A stretch of 64,000 bases of DNA. Origin: Rhizobiaceae bacterium CPCC 101076 (lineage in GTDB: Bacteria; Pseudomonadota; Alphaproteobacteria; Rhizobiales; Methylopilaceae). The position numbers and the translations under genes were made by a program. The DNA lies in contig QDFX01000003.1 of assembly GCA_003347645.1 (NCBI GenBank), positions 1 through 64,000 on the forward strand. Reading direction: 5' to 3'. The notes under the pieces are model-generated. The model was not told the origin of the DNA, did no database searches, and saw only the letters and a program-made list of their open reading frames with translations. Positions 45,309-53,527 of the stretch are shown piece after piece (within the stretch, counting starts at the first letter, position 1; each line of letters starts with the position of its first letter).

Positions 45309-46637
45309 ATGCCCATCAACATTCTGATGCCTGCGCTGTCGCCGACCATGGAGCGGGGAAATCTCGCGAAATGGCTCAAGAAAGAGGGCGACAAGGTGAA
45401 GTCCGGCGACGTGCTCGCCGAGATCGAGACCGACAAGGCGACCATGGAAGTCGAGGCGGTCGATGAGGGCGTCCTCGGCAAGATTCTGATCGCCGAAGGA
45501 ACCAACGACGTCGCCGTGAACGAGCCGATCGCGGTTCTGCTCGAAGAGGGCGAGGACGCGAGCGCGGCTTCGGCGCCAGCGGCTAAGCCCGCGGAAAAGG
45601 CACCGGCCACGGCTGATGCCGGGAAGTCGTCGCCGGCGGCGGCTGAAGCGCCGGAGCCTACAGCCGCGCCTGCTCCGGCGGCGCCCGCGCCGGCCGCTCC
45701 GAAGCTGAATGGCTTGGGCGCCAAGGTGTTCGCATCTCCGCTGGCGCGTCGGATCGCCAAGGAGCGCGGCATCGACCTGTCGTCGATCACGGGTTCCGGT
45801 CCGCATGGCCGCGTGGTCAAGAAGGACGTCGAGAACGCGCGGCCGGGAACGGGCGCGGGCGCTCCGGCTTCGGGCGGCGGCCAGTTCGGCTTCCCATTGA
45901 TGCCGGACGACAAGATCCGGGCGCTGTTCGAGCCGGGTTCGTACGACGTCATCCCGCATGACGGCATGCGCAAGACGATCGCGAGCCGGATGCAGCAGTC
46001 CAAGGTCGTCGTCCCGCATTACTATCTCGCGGTCGACGTCGATCTTGATGCGCTGCTGAAGATGCGCGAGGAGATGAACTCCTACGCGCCGATGAGTGAC
46101 GGCAAGCCGGTGTGGCGTTTGTCGGTGAACGACTTCATCATCAAGGCCTTGGCGCTCACTCTTAAGAAACACCCTGAAGCGAATGCCTCGTGGACCGAAG
46201 GCGGCATGCTGCGCCACAAGGGCGTCGATATTGGCGTCGCGGTCGCGATCCCGGACGGCCTGATCACTCCGATCATCCGCAACGCGCATGAAAAGGCGCT
46301 GCCGGACATCTCGATGGAGATGAGTTCGCTGGCCAAGCGGGCGCGCGAGCGCAAGCTAAAGCCGCACGAATACCAGGGCGGCACGACGGCGATCTCGAAC
46401 CTTGGAATGTACGGCGTGAAGCACTTCACCGCCGTGGTGAATCCGCCGCATTCGACCATCCTCGCGGTCGCGGCCGGCGAGAAGCGGGCTGTCGTTCGCA
46501 ACGACCAGATCGTCATCGCCACCCAGATGACGGCGACGATCTCCTGCGACCACCGCGTACTGGACGGCGCCGAGTCGGCGCAGCTGATGCAGACCTTCAA
46601 GGGCTATGTCGAGAAGCCGGTCGGACTGGTGATGTAG
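45309..46637 (+). CDS. pdhC: dihydrolipoyl transacetylase (E2) of pyruvate dehydrogenase
   Basis: A 442-residue protein. The lipoyl domain (residues 1-80) has [19 protein letters not shown] and lipoylation site [11 protein letters not shown], closely like the one in pdhB. A Pro/Ala linker leads to the peripheral-subunit-binding domain ([20 protein letters not shown]) near residue 138. The catalytic domain has [19 protein letters not shown] and ends with [17 protein letters not shown], in which H-x3-D-G is the active site. It acetylates coenzyme A. A palindromic element separates it from lpd. Confidence 0.97.
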   Translation: MPINILMPALSPTMERGNLAKWLKKEGDKVKSGDVLAEIETDKATMEVEAVDEGVLGKILIAEGTNDVAVNEPIAVLLEEGEDASAASAPAAKPAEKAPATADAGKSSPAAAEAPEPTAAPAPAAPAPAAPKLNGLGAKVFASPLARRIAKERGIDLSSITGSGPHGRVVKKDVENARPGTGAGAPASGGGQFGFPLMPDDKIRALFEPGSYDVIPHDGMRKTIASRMQQSKVVVPHYYLAVDVDLDALLKMREEMNSYAPMSDGKPVWRLSVNDFIIKALALTLKKHPEANASWTEGGMLRHKGVDIGVAVAIPDGLITPIIRNAHEKALPDISMEMSSLAKRARERKLKPHEYQGGTTAISNLGMYGVKHFTAVVNPPHSTILAVAAGEKRAVVRNDQIVIATQMTATISCDHRVLDGAESAQLMQTFKGYVEKPVGLVM

Positions 46638-46643
46638 CCTCCT

Positions 46644-46734
46644 CGTCATGCCAAGGCCTGGCCTTGGGATCCACGAGTTCACAGCGTGCCAATAGGAAAG
46701 AACGTGGATGGCAGGGCTTAGCCCTGCCATGACG
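46644..46734. repeat. REP-like palindromic dimer between pdhC and lpd
   Basis: Two hairpins in opposite orientation: CCAAGGCC-T-GGCCTTGG (46651-46667) and TGGCAGGGC-TTA-GCCCTGCCA (46709-46729). The outer arms CGTCATG...GGATCCACG and CGTGGATGG...CATGACG are complementary, so the whole element can also fold as one large stem. It lies inside the operon and may lower expression of lpd relative to pdhC or stabilise the upstream mRNA. Confidence 0.7.
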
Positions 46735-46745
46735 GAAAGAGAAAT

Positions 46746-48185
46746 ATGGCCGACAATCAGTTCGACATCATCATCATCGGCGGCGGTCCGGGCGGCTATG
46801 TGGCCGCGATCCGCGCCGCTCAGCTCGGCTTCAAGGTTGCGGTCGCGGAGCGCGAACACCTCGGCGGCATCTGCTCGAACTGGGGCTGCATTCCGACCAA
46901 GGCGCTGCTTCGTTCGGCCGAGGTCTACCACTATTTCCACCAAGCGAAGAATTATGGCCTCGCGGTCGAGAAGCCGTCGTTCGATCTGAAGGCGATCGTC
47001 CAGCGTTCGCGCGGCATTGCCGGACAGATGAACACTGGCGTCCAGTTCCTGTTCAAGAAGAACAAGATCACGACGATCTGGGGCGATGCGAAGATCACCA
47101 AAGTCGGCGAGATCACGGTGACGGCGCCGACCAAGGGCGTGCTCGGCCCGCCGGTCGAGGCGCCGAAGGGTGCGCTTGGAGCGGGCACCTACAAGGCGGC
47201 GCACATCATCGTCGCCACCGGCGCGCGGCCGCGCGTTCTGCCGGGGCTCGAACCCGACAAGAAGCAGGTGTGGACGTATTTCGAGGCGATGAACCCGGAA
47301 AGCTTCCCGAAGTCACTGCTGGTCATCGGCTCAGGCGCGATCGGCGTCGAATTCGCGAGTTTCTACAAGACGATGGGCGCCGATGTGACCGTCGTCGAGG
47401 TGCTGCCGCAGATCCTGCCTGTCGAGGACGCTGACATCGCCGCCTTTGCCCGCAAGCAGTTCGAGAAGCAGGGCATCAAGATCTTGACCGGCGCCAAGGT
47501 CGCGAAGCTCGACAAGGCAAAGGATAGCGTGACCGCGACCATCGAGGTCGGCGGCAAGACCGAGACGATCACGGCCGAGAAGGTGATCTCGGCGGTCGGC
47601 GTCGTCGGCAATATCGAGAACATCGGCCTCGAGGCGGTAGGCGTGAAGACCGATCGCGGCGTGGTCGTCACCGACGGCTACGGCCGGACCAATGTGAAGG
47701 GCATCTACGCCATCGGCGACGTCGCCGGCCCGCCGATGCTGGCCCACAAGGCCGAGCATGAGGGCGTGACCTGCGTCGAGGCGATCAAGGGCCTGAAGGT
47801 CCATGCGCTCGACAAGAACAAGGTGCCGGGCTGCACCTACTGCCATCCGCAGATCGCCTCGGTCGGCCTGACCGAAGCGAAGGCGAAGGAGCAGGGGCGC
47901 GAGGTCAAGATCGGCCGTTTTCCATTCATCGGCAACGGCAAGGCAATTGCGCTTGGCGAGCCGGAAGGTCTTTGCAAGACGATCTTCGACGCCAAGACGG
48001 GCGAACTGTTGGGCGCGCATCTATCGGGCGCCGAAGTCACCGAGCTCATCCAGGGCTTCGTCGTCGCGATGAATTGCGAGACGACCGAGGAAGAGCTGAT
48101 GCACACGATCTTCCCGCATCCGACGCTTTCGGAGACGATGAAGGAAAGCGTGCTGGATGCTTATGGGCGTGTGCTGAATATGTGA
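46746..48185 (+). CDS. lpd: dihydrolipoyl dehydrogenase (E3)
   Basis: A 479-residue FAD-disulfide oxidoreductase that reoxidises dihydrolipoamide with NAD. The FAD motif is IIIGGGPGGYVAAIRAAQLG, and the redox disulfide is GGICSNWGCIPTKALL. The NAD-binding motif reads LLVIGSGAIGVEFASFYKTM and the C-terminal His-Glu dyad is TIFPHPTLSETMKE. The CSNWGC redox box differs slightly from the common CLNVGC. It completes the pdh operon after the palindromic element. An inverted mosaic repeat follows its stop. Confidence 0.97.
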   Translation: MADNQFDIIIIGGGPGGYVAAIRAAQLGFKVAVAEREHLGGICSNWGCIPTKALLRSAEVYHYFHQAKNYGLAVEKPSFDLKAIVQRSRGIAGQMNTGVQFLFKKNKITTIWGDAKITKVGEITVTAPTKGVLGPPVEAPKGALGAGTYKAAHIIVATGARPRVLPGLEPDKKQVWTYFEAMNPESFPKSLLVIGSGAIGVEFASFYKTMGADVTVVEVLPQILPVEDADIAAFARKQFEKQGIKILTGAKVAKLDKAKDSVTATIEVGGKTETITAEKVISAVGVVGNIENIGLEAVGVKTDRGVVVTDGYGRTNVKGIYAIGDVAGPPMLAHKAEHEGVTCVEAIKGLKVHALDKNKVPGCTYCHPQIASVGLTEAKAKEQGREVKIGRFPFIGNGKAIALGEPEGLCKTIFDAKTGELLGAHLSGAEVTELIQGFVVAMNCETTEEELMHTIFPHPTLSETMKESVLDAYGRVLNM

Positions 48186-48192
48186 TTTCTTG

Positions 48193-48356
48193 CCTTCTCC
48201 CCAACGAGGGAGAAGGTCGACTCGCATCGCCAGATGCGAGCGGGTTGAGGGCACATTGCGGCTAGGCTGTGCCGTGGTTAGGAATGCCTTCGGCGTCGCC
48301 CTCACTCGGCTCGGCCGGTCCCCGGCCGAATCCGCTCTCCCTCGTCGGGGAGAGAG
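48193..48356. repeat. mosaic inverted-repeat element after lpd
   Basis: Inner hairpins CCTTCTCCC...GGGAGAAGG (48193-48216) and CTCTCCCTCGTCGGGGAGAG (48335-48354) lie at the two ends in opposite orientation. Between them are GGGTTGAGGGC and GCCCTCACTCGG, also complementary, so the element folds into a long stem. This looks like the intergenic mosaic repeats common in Hyphomicrobiales. The first hairpin can serve as the lpd terminator. Confidence 0.55.
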
Positions 48357-48552
48357 TCACGCCGCCATCTTCTCGCAGTCTCCGCGCACGTCCGGCACGC
48401 CGCGACGCGCTCGTCCATATCGCCGATCCGCTCGCAATCCGCCGCGCATTCACGACAAACCTCCCCGAGCATTCGCGACAGGTATGTTTGTGATGGGGCG
48501 TGTCGATCAGCATGAAATGCGCTGAGGTCCGGCAAGTCTCGGCGCAGGCATC
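48302..48552 (-). pseudogene. decayed Cys-rich four-helix (DUF326/Csp-like) gene
   Basis: One frame encodes DACAETCRTSAHFMLIDTPH, then HKHTCRECS. After 1-base damage near 48462-48470 (in the run CTCGGGGAG) a second frame continues EVCRECAADCERIGDMDERV, then AACRTCAET. Joined, these give the spaced Cys pattern of the copper-storage-like DUF326 family. There is no start codon in the first frame, the first helix is missing, and the 3' part runs into the mosaic repeat. This is a truncated, frameshifted relic. Confidence 0.65.
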
Positions 48553-48577
48553 TCGGCGTTCAAATGGTGCATGACGA

Positions 48578-48775
48578 TCAGGCTCGCGCGTGATCCGTGA
48601 GCCGCGCCGCGGCAGCCATCAGTTTCTCACGGTCGGGACCGTGCTGGCGGATCAGTTCGCGCGCCTGATCATTCGTGATGCCCGCCGCCTCGGCGAAGTC
48701 ATGGACCTCATAGTCTTCTGAGCCCGAGACGCGGCTGCGGTCCGGTTCGCCCGGTTTCGTCTTGTCGTCCGCCAT
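48578..48775 (-). CDS. DUF3606-domain small protein
   Basis: A 65-residue protein from ATG 48775, where GGGAGGC is well placed; an upstream ATG at 48805 is less likely. The core SGSEDYEVHDFAEAAGITND, then QARELIRQHGPDREKLMAAA, fits DUF3606, a stress-linked family of small soluble proteins in Alphaproteobacteria. Function is unknown. It reads leftwards and ends near the Cys-rich relic. Confidence 0.8.
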   Translation of the reverse strand: MADDKTKPGEPDRSRVSGSEDYEVHDFAEAAGITNDQARELIRQHGPDREKLMAAAARLTDHARA

Positions 48776-48960
48776 AAAAGCCTCCCGATGCTGTCGCCCG
48801 CGCATGCGGACCTCTCAAGGGAGAATCTTCTTCCATGCGTTCAGGTTCCCTCGGTCCGGCCGGACCTGTCATGAAGGTTTTTTCCTGAATCGTGCATCCT
48901 TCCCCTAGGGTCGAGCGTTGAAGGGGACGCAAGCGACGTTCCCGTTCGCAGGAGGCACTC

Positions 48961-49221
48961 ATGGAAGGTGTAGGCTGGATATCGACCATCGTCATCGGCA
49001 TTCTCGCCGGGTGGATCGCGGAGAAGGTGACGGGCAGCAATATCGGTCTGATCATGAACCTGATCGTCGGCCTGATCGGCGCTGTCATCGGGCGCTTCCT
49101 GGCGGTGAGCGTGTTCAATCTCGAATATTCCGGCTGGTGGGCGAGCCTGGCGGTTTCGACAGTGGGCGCGATCGTCCTGCTCTTCATCGTCGGCGTGCTG
49201 CGTGGACGCCGCGCGGTTTAA
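48961..49221 (+). CDS. GlsB/YeaQ/YmgE-family stress-response membrane protein
   Basis: An 86-residue protein with three transmembrane segments: WISTIVIGILAGWIAEKVTG, LIMNLIVGLIGAVIGRFLAV and ASLAVSTVGAIVLLFIVGVL. The family motif GIL/AGW and the conserved Gly-rich helix pattern are clear. These transglycosylase-associated proteins are induced by stationary phase or stress, but their function is open. A GGAGGC ribosome site precedes ATG 48961. The end is basic (RGRRAV). Confidence 0.9.
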   Translation: MEGVGWISTIVIGILAGWIAEKVTGSNIGLIMNLIVGLIGAVIGRFLAVSVFNLEYSGWWASLAVSTVGAIVLLFIVGVLRGRRAV

Positions 49222-49295
49222 TGCGGTGAAGCGAGCCATAAAAAAGGCGAGCGGAATTCTTATTTCATGAGCGCCTGCTCAGAGGAGGATTTGCG

Positions 49296-49649
49296 ATGCC
49301 CTACGTTGATGGTTTCGTACTCGCCGTGCCGAAGGCCAATCTCGATGCCTACAAGGCGGTAGCAACGACCGCCGGTCAGGTTTGGATGGAGCATGGCGCT
49401 CTTTCCTTCGTCGAATGCTGGGGCGACGACGTCCCGGACGGGGAGGTGACGTCCTTCCCGATGGCCGTGAAAGCCAAGGACGACGAGACCGTGGTCTTCT
49501 CGTGGATCACCTATCCCTCCCGCGCCGCGCGCGACGAGATCAACAAGAAGGTGATGGAAGACCCACGGCTCAAGGCAAGCATGGAGAACATGCCCTTCGA
49601 CGGCAAGCGCATGATCTATGGCGGTTTCGAAACCGTGGTCGAGATGTGA
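49296..49649 (+). CDS. DUF1428-domain protein
   Basis: A 117-residue protein with the alpha/beta-barrel ferredoxin-like pattern of DUF1428: VDGFVLAVPKANLDAYKAVA, ECWGDDVPDGEVTSFPMAVK and FSWITYPSRAARDEINKKVM, ending PFDGKRMIYGGFETVV. These proteins are related to dimeric alpha-beta barrel monooxygenases, but no activity is known. GGAGG lies upstream of ATG 49296. It precedes the DUF3750 gene by 16 bases. Confidence 0.9.
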   Translation: MPYVDGFVLAVPKANLDAYKAVATTAGQVWMEHGALSFVECWGDDVPDGEVTSFPMAVKAKDDETVVFSWITYPSRAARDEINKKVMEDPRLKASMENMPFDGKRMIYGGFETVVEM

Positions 49650-49665
49650 GTTCCTCGACCGCTGA

Positions 49666-50403
49666 ATGAAGCGCGTGATCCTAGCCTTTCTTATCGCCGT
49701 CTTCTTGCCGCTGGGCACCCACGCGCTTTGGTGGTGGAATCAGGGCTGGCCGGATTCCTGGTCCGATGCCGATTGGTCGTCCGCGAGCCTGCTCCCTCAG
49801 GCCAAGGACGAGCCGGATCCGGTCGTCCATGTTCTGGCCGCCCGAGTCGGCAACTGGCGGGGCATCTTCGCCCATCATTCCTGGGTCGTGATCAAGCCCG
49901 CGGGCGCGCCGAACTACACCCGCTACGATGTCGTCGGCTGGGGGACGCCGATCCGCACCAATGTTCGCGAGGTCGACGGTCGCTGGTACGGCAATGCGCC
50001 GGTTGTCTTGCAGACATTGCGCGGCGAAGCGGCGGAAGCGGCCATTCCCAAGATCCGGGCGGCGGTTTCGGACTATCCGTTCTCGGATGTCGGAACCTAC
50101 CGCGCCTGGCCGGGACCGAACTCGAACACGTTCGTTGCCTACATCGCCCAACGTGTGCCCGAACTCGCGCCGTCGCTCCTGCCGACCGCGCTCGGCAAGG
50201 ACTTTCGCGCTCCGGGCTTCTTCGCGGGCGAGAGCCCGAGCGGTAGCGGCTTCCAGATCTCGTATAGCGGACTCGCCGGCCTGACGGTCGGCTGGGTTGA
50301 AGGACTGGAGATCAATGTTCTGGGGACGGTGACGGGCGTGGATTTAAGACGCCCCGCGATCAAGTTGCCCGGCTGGGGCAGGATCGGGCTATCCCCCGCC
50401 TGA
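49666..50403 (+). CDS. DUF3750-domain membrane or secreted protein
   Basis: A 245-residue protein with an N-terminal hydrophobic signal or anchor (VILAFLIAVFLPLGTHALWW). The rest, with VHVLAARVGNWRGIFAHHSW, VGWGTPIRTNVREVDGRWYG and GPNSNTFVAYIAQRVPEL, is the DUF3750 pattern. The NSNTF motif and the His pair near AHHSW recall a papain-like (NlpC-type) arrangement, but this is only a resemblance. A bidirectional terminator follows. Function unknown. Confidence 0.85.
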   Translation: MKRVILAFLIAVFLPLGTHALWWWNQGWPDSWSDADWSSASLLPQAKDEPDPVVHVLAARVGNWRGIFAHHSWVVIKPAGAPNYTRYDVVGWGTPIRTNVREVDGRWYGNAPVVLQTLRGEAAEAAIPKIRAAVSDYPFSDVGTYRAWPGPNSNTFVAYIAQRVPELAPSLLPTALGKDFRAPGFFAGESPSGSGFQISYSGLAGLTVGWVEGLEINVLGTVTGVDLRRPAIKLPGWGRIGLSPA

Positions 50404-50408
50404 TATGA

Positions 50409-50432
50409 AAACGGCGGCCGAAGCCGCCGTTT
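50409..50432. terminator. bidirectional terminator
   Basis: AAACGGCGGC at 50409-50418 pairs exactly with GCCGCCGTTT at 50423-50432 around CGAA. A and T runs at the stem foot make it suitable in both directions. It lies between the convergent DUF3750 and DUF4394 genes. Confidence 0.8.
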
Positions 50433-50451
50433 CCGAGGGAGTACTGGACGA

Positions 50452-51231
50452 TCATTCCCACCAGGCGATGTCGGTGAGATCTCCCGAGACATCGAGCTTC
50501 ACGGCTTCCTTGGCCGCGCCGGACTTCATGTCGACCGAATAGAGCTTGCCGCCATGCGCGAGCCACGCATCGTTCTTGCCTTCGCCCGCGACGATGTTGA
50601 ACGCCACCGGACCGGTCGGCGTCATGCCGATCGAGCCCACCGTGTTCAACGTGCCGTCGTTCGGCGGAGCCTGCAGGACGAGCGAACCGGTGGCGGCGTC
50701 GATATTGTAAAGCTCGGTCTTCTCGGGCTTCGGGCCGTTCTTCGAATTGGTGTACGCGCCGGCGACGATCTTCGGCGTCTTGTCCGCATTGGCATCGCCT
50801 GCCTTGTACTTATGCGAGCCGTCGACCGTCGCCTTGCCGTCATCGACATTGACGCGGAGGCTGGTGCCGTCGTCGGCCATGATGCGCATGCGATCGGCGG
50901 CCGGATTGAAGTCGATCGTCGCGGTGACGCCGGGCTTGAGGCTTTCACTGAGCTTCGACTTCTCGGTGGTCTTGCCGGTTTTCGGGTCGATCGTCACGAC
51001 CGCATTGTCGGCGGTCACGCCATAGAGCATGCCGTCCGCCGGGCGGACGTCGATCGCCCAGACGGGCTTATCGATCTTTACCGTCGCGGTCGTCTTGCCG
51101 GATGCCGGATCGAGCAGGACCAGGGTGTCCTTGCCGACGAGGCCGACAAGGGATGCCGCTGACGCAGCGGTGGCGGATAGGGCCGTGGCGGCGAGGAGGG
51201 CCGAGGCGAGCAGCAGGGGCTTCGTGTTCAT
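50452..51231 (-). CDS. DUF4394-domain secreted protein
   Basis: A 259-residue protein from ATG 51231. A signal peptide (MNTKPLLLASALLAATALSA, cleavage near 27) leads to a beta-propeller-like pattern of repeated short strands: TLVLLDPASGKTTATVKID, GMLYGVTADNAVVTIDPKTG and TGSLVLQAPPNDGTLNTVGS. The DUF4394 signature GVTATIDFNPAADRMRIMAD is present. It diverges from the ECF sigma gene with mirrored promoter half-sites, so it is probably in that sigma's regulon. The function is not known. Confidence 0.88.
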   Translation of the reverse strand: MNTKPLLLASALLAATALSATAASAASLVGLVGKDTLVLLDPASGKTTATVKIDKPVWAIDVRPADGMLYGVTADNAVVTIDPKTGKTTEKSKLSESLKPGVTATIDFNPAADRMRIMADDGTSLRVNVDDGKATVDGSHKYKAGDANADKTPKIVAGAYTNSKNGPKPEKTELYNIDAATGSLVLQAPPNDGTLNTVGSIGMTPTGPVAFNIVAGEGKNDAWLAHGGKLYSVDMKSGAAKEAVKLDVSGDLTDIAWWE

Positions 51232-51296
51232 CGTGTTCTCCCAGTGATCCGAGGTTCGGGCCTCGATGAGGGGGCTACACACGGCGATGGTCGATT

Positions 51297-51353
51297 GGAT
51301 GCAGTCGCTGAAAATAATCTCCGGCTGCATCCGTTCGCTGCTTTCGCGCGTAT
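51297..51353 (+). promoter_or_regulatory. SigK-like ECF promoter in the divergent region
   Basis: TGCATCC at 51326-51332 and CGTAT at 51349-51353, spaced 16 bp, resemble the CCATCC-N16-CGAAT promoters of SigK-type ECF factors. A mirror copy of the first element (GGATGCA, 51297-51303) faces the DUF4394 gene, though its -10 side is less clear. Together GGATGCAG and CTGCATCC form an 8-bp inverted repeat. Confidence 0.5.
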
Positions 51354-51369
51354 CGTGCATAGCGCGAAC

Positions 51370-51942
51370 ATGCGGAGACGGATTTTGAGCTTGGCCGCGA
51401 GAACGGAGACGGCCTTCGATCATGGCGCGGCGATCATGGCCTGCGCCGGTCAGGACGCGGACGCGCTGCGCGAGCTTTACGACCGTGAGGCGCCTTCGAT
51501 GATCGGAGTGGCGCTCCGGATCGTCCGCCGGAAGGACCTCGCCGAGGAGATCGTGCATGACGCCTTCGTGCAGATCTGGCGCAAGGCGTCGCAATTCGAT
51601 GCCACCCTCGGTTCCGGGCGGAGCTGGATGTACGCCATCGTCCGCAACCGCGCCTTGAGCGTCATCCGCGACCGCAGCCGTGAGGATCTGGTCGATGACG
51701 CCGATCTGGATGGGCTCGTCGAGCAGACCGACCACGACGACCTAGTCTCGCGCCTGCCGGATCGCGACGCGCTTCGCGTCTGCCTCGAAAGGCTGGAAGC
51801 GCCGCGACGGGCAAGCGTGGTGCTGGCTTATGCCGGTGGGCTCTCGCATGGAGAGATTGCGGGAAAGCTCGGCGTGCCACTCGGAACTGTGAAGGCGTGG
51901 ATCCGGCGCAGCCTGATTTCGCTCAGGCAGTGCATGGCATGA
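51370..51942 (+). CDS. ECF-family RNA polymerase sigma factor, SigK-like
   Basis: A protein of about 190 residues if begun at ATG 51370; starts further downstream are possible because the predicted promoter lies close. Region 2 reads LRELYDREAPSMIGVALRIV, RRKDLAEEIVHDAFVQIWRK and SWMYAIVRNRALSVIRDRSR. Region 4 ends with VLAYAGGLSHGEIAGKLGVP and LGTVKAWIRRSLISLRQCM, the -35-binding helices. Its stop overlaps the anti-sigma start by four bases (ATGA). It probably controls itself and the divergent DUF4394 gene. Confidence 0.9.
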   Translation: MRRRILSLAARTETAFDHGAAIMACAGQDADALRELYDREAPSMIGVALRIVRRKDLAEEIVHDAFVQIWRKASQFDATLGSGRSWMYAIVRNRALSVIRDRSREDLVDDADLDGLVEQTDHDDLVSRLPDRDALRVCLERLEAPRRASVVLAYAGGLSHGEIAGKLGVPLGTVKAWIRRSLISLRQCMA

Positions 51943-52646
51943 GCGACCGCGATATCGACGCCCTTGCAGGCGAATATGTACTCGGCCTGACCGAGCCCGA
52001 GGAAAGCGAGCGGATCGAGCGTGCGCTGTCGACCGATCATGCGCTGGCGCAGGCCATCGCCGCGTGGCGGGAACGCCTGTCGCCGCTCGATGAGGTAGCG
52101 GATCGCGTCGAGCCCTCGGCCGTGCTTTGGGAGCGGATACGGACCGGTATCGGCCAGCGTGCGGTCGTGGCGCGGACGCCGAGGAAGCGGGTGCTTAGCG
52201 CCATGTGGCACAATCTCGGCTTCTGGCGCGGTTCAGCGCTCGCGGGTGCCCTGGCCAGCTTTGTTCTGGCGATGGGACTCGGCGCCATGCTTTTGCGGCC
52301 GGGTCCCGCACCCGTGGTCGTCGCCATCCTTGAGGCCGCCGATTCAACGCCCGGCGCCATCGTCGAGGCCTATGCGGACGGCAGCGTTCTGCTGCGGCCG
52401 CTGACCGATATCGACGTTCCCGAAGGCAAGATTCTTCAGGTCTGGACGCTCTGGGATCGTGGCGTCGGGCCGGTGCCGCTTGGCCTGCTCGATGCCGCGC
52501 ACGAGGCGCGGATGAACGCGCAGGGGCAGCCGGTTCCACAGCCCCGGCAATTGTACGAGATCACGCTAGAACCCGCGGGCGGATCGCCGACCGGAAAGCC
52601 GACCGGACCGGTCCTTTACAAGGGGCTGGCGACGCAGCCGCTATAA
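51939..52646 (+). CDS. RskA-like anti-sigma factor
   Basis: A 235-residue membrane protein from ATG 51939. The N-terminal anti-sigma helix bundle has DIDALAGEYVLGLTEPEESE and AWRERLSPLDEVADRVEPSA. One transmembrane segment lies near residues 97-117 (SALAGALASFVLAMGLGAML). The periplasmic RskA-type domain reads GKILQVWTLWDRGVGPVPLG, then LYEITLEPAGGSPTGKPTGP. It should hold the ECF sigma inactive until a signal triggers release. Translation is coupled to the sigma gene. Confidence 0.9.
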   Translation: MSDRDIDALAGEYVLGLTEPEESERIERALSTDHALAQAIAAWRERLSPLDEVADRVEPSAVLWERIRTGIGQRAVVARTPRKRVLSAMWHNLGFWRGSALAGALASFVLAMGLGAMLLRPGPAPVVVAILEAADSTPGAIVEAYADGSVLLRPLTDIDVPEGKILQVWTLWDRGVGPVPLGLLDAAHEARMNAQGQPVPQPRQLYEITLEPAGGSPTGKPTGPVLYKGLATQPL

Positions 52647-52723
52647 ATTTCCCCGGTGCATTGCGAATGAATGCGTGAGCCAATACTTGCACGTCCATCG
52701 CGTCCTTTCCGACCGGGGATCCA

Positions 52724-53431
52724 ATGTCTGAACTGCAAAAAGAGCCGATCGACCTTTATTTCTGGCCGACACCGAACGGCTACAAGATCACGATCATGCT
52801 CGAAGAGGTCGGGCTTCCTTACCGGGTCATCCCGGTCAACATCGGCAAGGGCGACCAGTTCAAACCGGAATTCCTGGCGATCTCGCCGAACAACCGCATG
52901 CCGGCAATCGCCGATCCCGACGGACCCGACGGCGAGCCGATCTCTGTCTTCGAATCCGCTGCCATACTCCAATATCTCGGCCGCAAGACAGGCAAGTTCT
53001 ACCCGACCGACGAACGCAGGCGCGTCGAGGTCGAGCAATGGCTGATGTGGCAGATGGGCGGCCTCGGCCCGATGGCCGGGCAGGCGCATCACTTCCGCCT
53101 CTATGCACCAGAGAAGATTCCTTACGCGATCGAGCGCTATACCAAGGAGGCCAACCGCCTTTACGGCGTGATGAACAAGCGCCTCGCCGATCGTGATTAC
53201 CTCGCCGGCGAATATTCGATCGCCGACATGGCCTGCGTCGGCTGGACCCGGGTCTGGGAGCGGCAGGGGCAGGATCCCTCCGAATTCCCAAACGTGCAGA
53301 AATGGCTCGAGCGCATGACCTCGCGTCCGGCCGTGCAGCGCGGCTTCGAAGTGAAGGCCGAGGGTGAGGCGCTCGATCTCGCGAGCAACCAGGACGCACA
53401 GAAGGTGCTGTTCGGCCAAACCGCGCGTTGA
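52724..53431 (+). CDS. glutathione S-transferase, YfcG/nu-class type
   Basis: A 235-residue protein. The thioredoxin-like N-terminus reads DLYFWPTPNGYKITIMLEEV, in which the P-T-P-N-G loop supplies the nu-class active-site Thr and Asn, and GLPYRVIPVNIGKGDQFKPE and SPNNRMPAIADPD follow with the cis-proline. The helical C-terminal domain has WQMGGLGPMAGQAHHFRLYA and YSIADMACVGWTRVWERQG. These proteins act as disulfide-bond reductases or detoxify. GGGGATCC precedes the ATG at 52724. Confidence 0.92.
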   Translation: MSELQKEPIDLYFWPTPNGYKITIMLEEVGLPYRVIPVNIGKGDQFKPEFLAISPNNRMPAIADPDGPDGEPISVFESAAILQYLGRKTGKFYPTDERRRVEVEQWLMWQMGGLGPMAGQAHHFRLYAPEKIPYAIERYTKEANRLYGVMNKRLADRDYLAGEYSIADMACVGWTRVWERQGQDPSEFPNVQKWLERMTSRPAVQRGFEVKAEGEALDLASNQDAQKVLFGQTAR

Positions 53432-53527
53432 TCCTGATCATTCCGGAACCTCACCCACTATGGAACGTTCTGTGGGTGAGGGCGCGCTTGCCGCGCCATG
53501 TTCCGGAACCATCAGGAGTCTTCGCGA

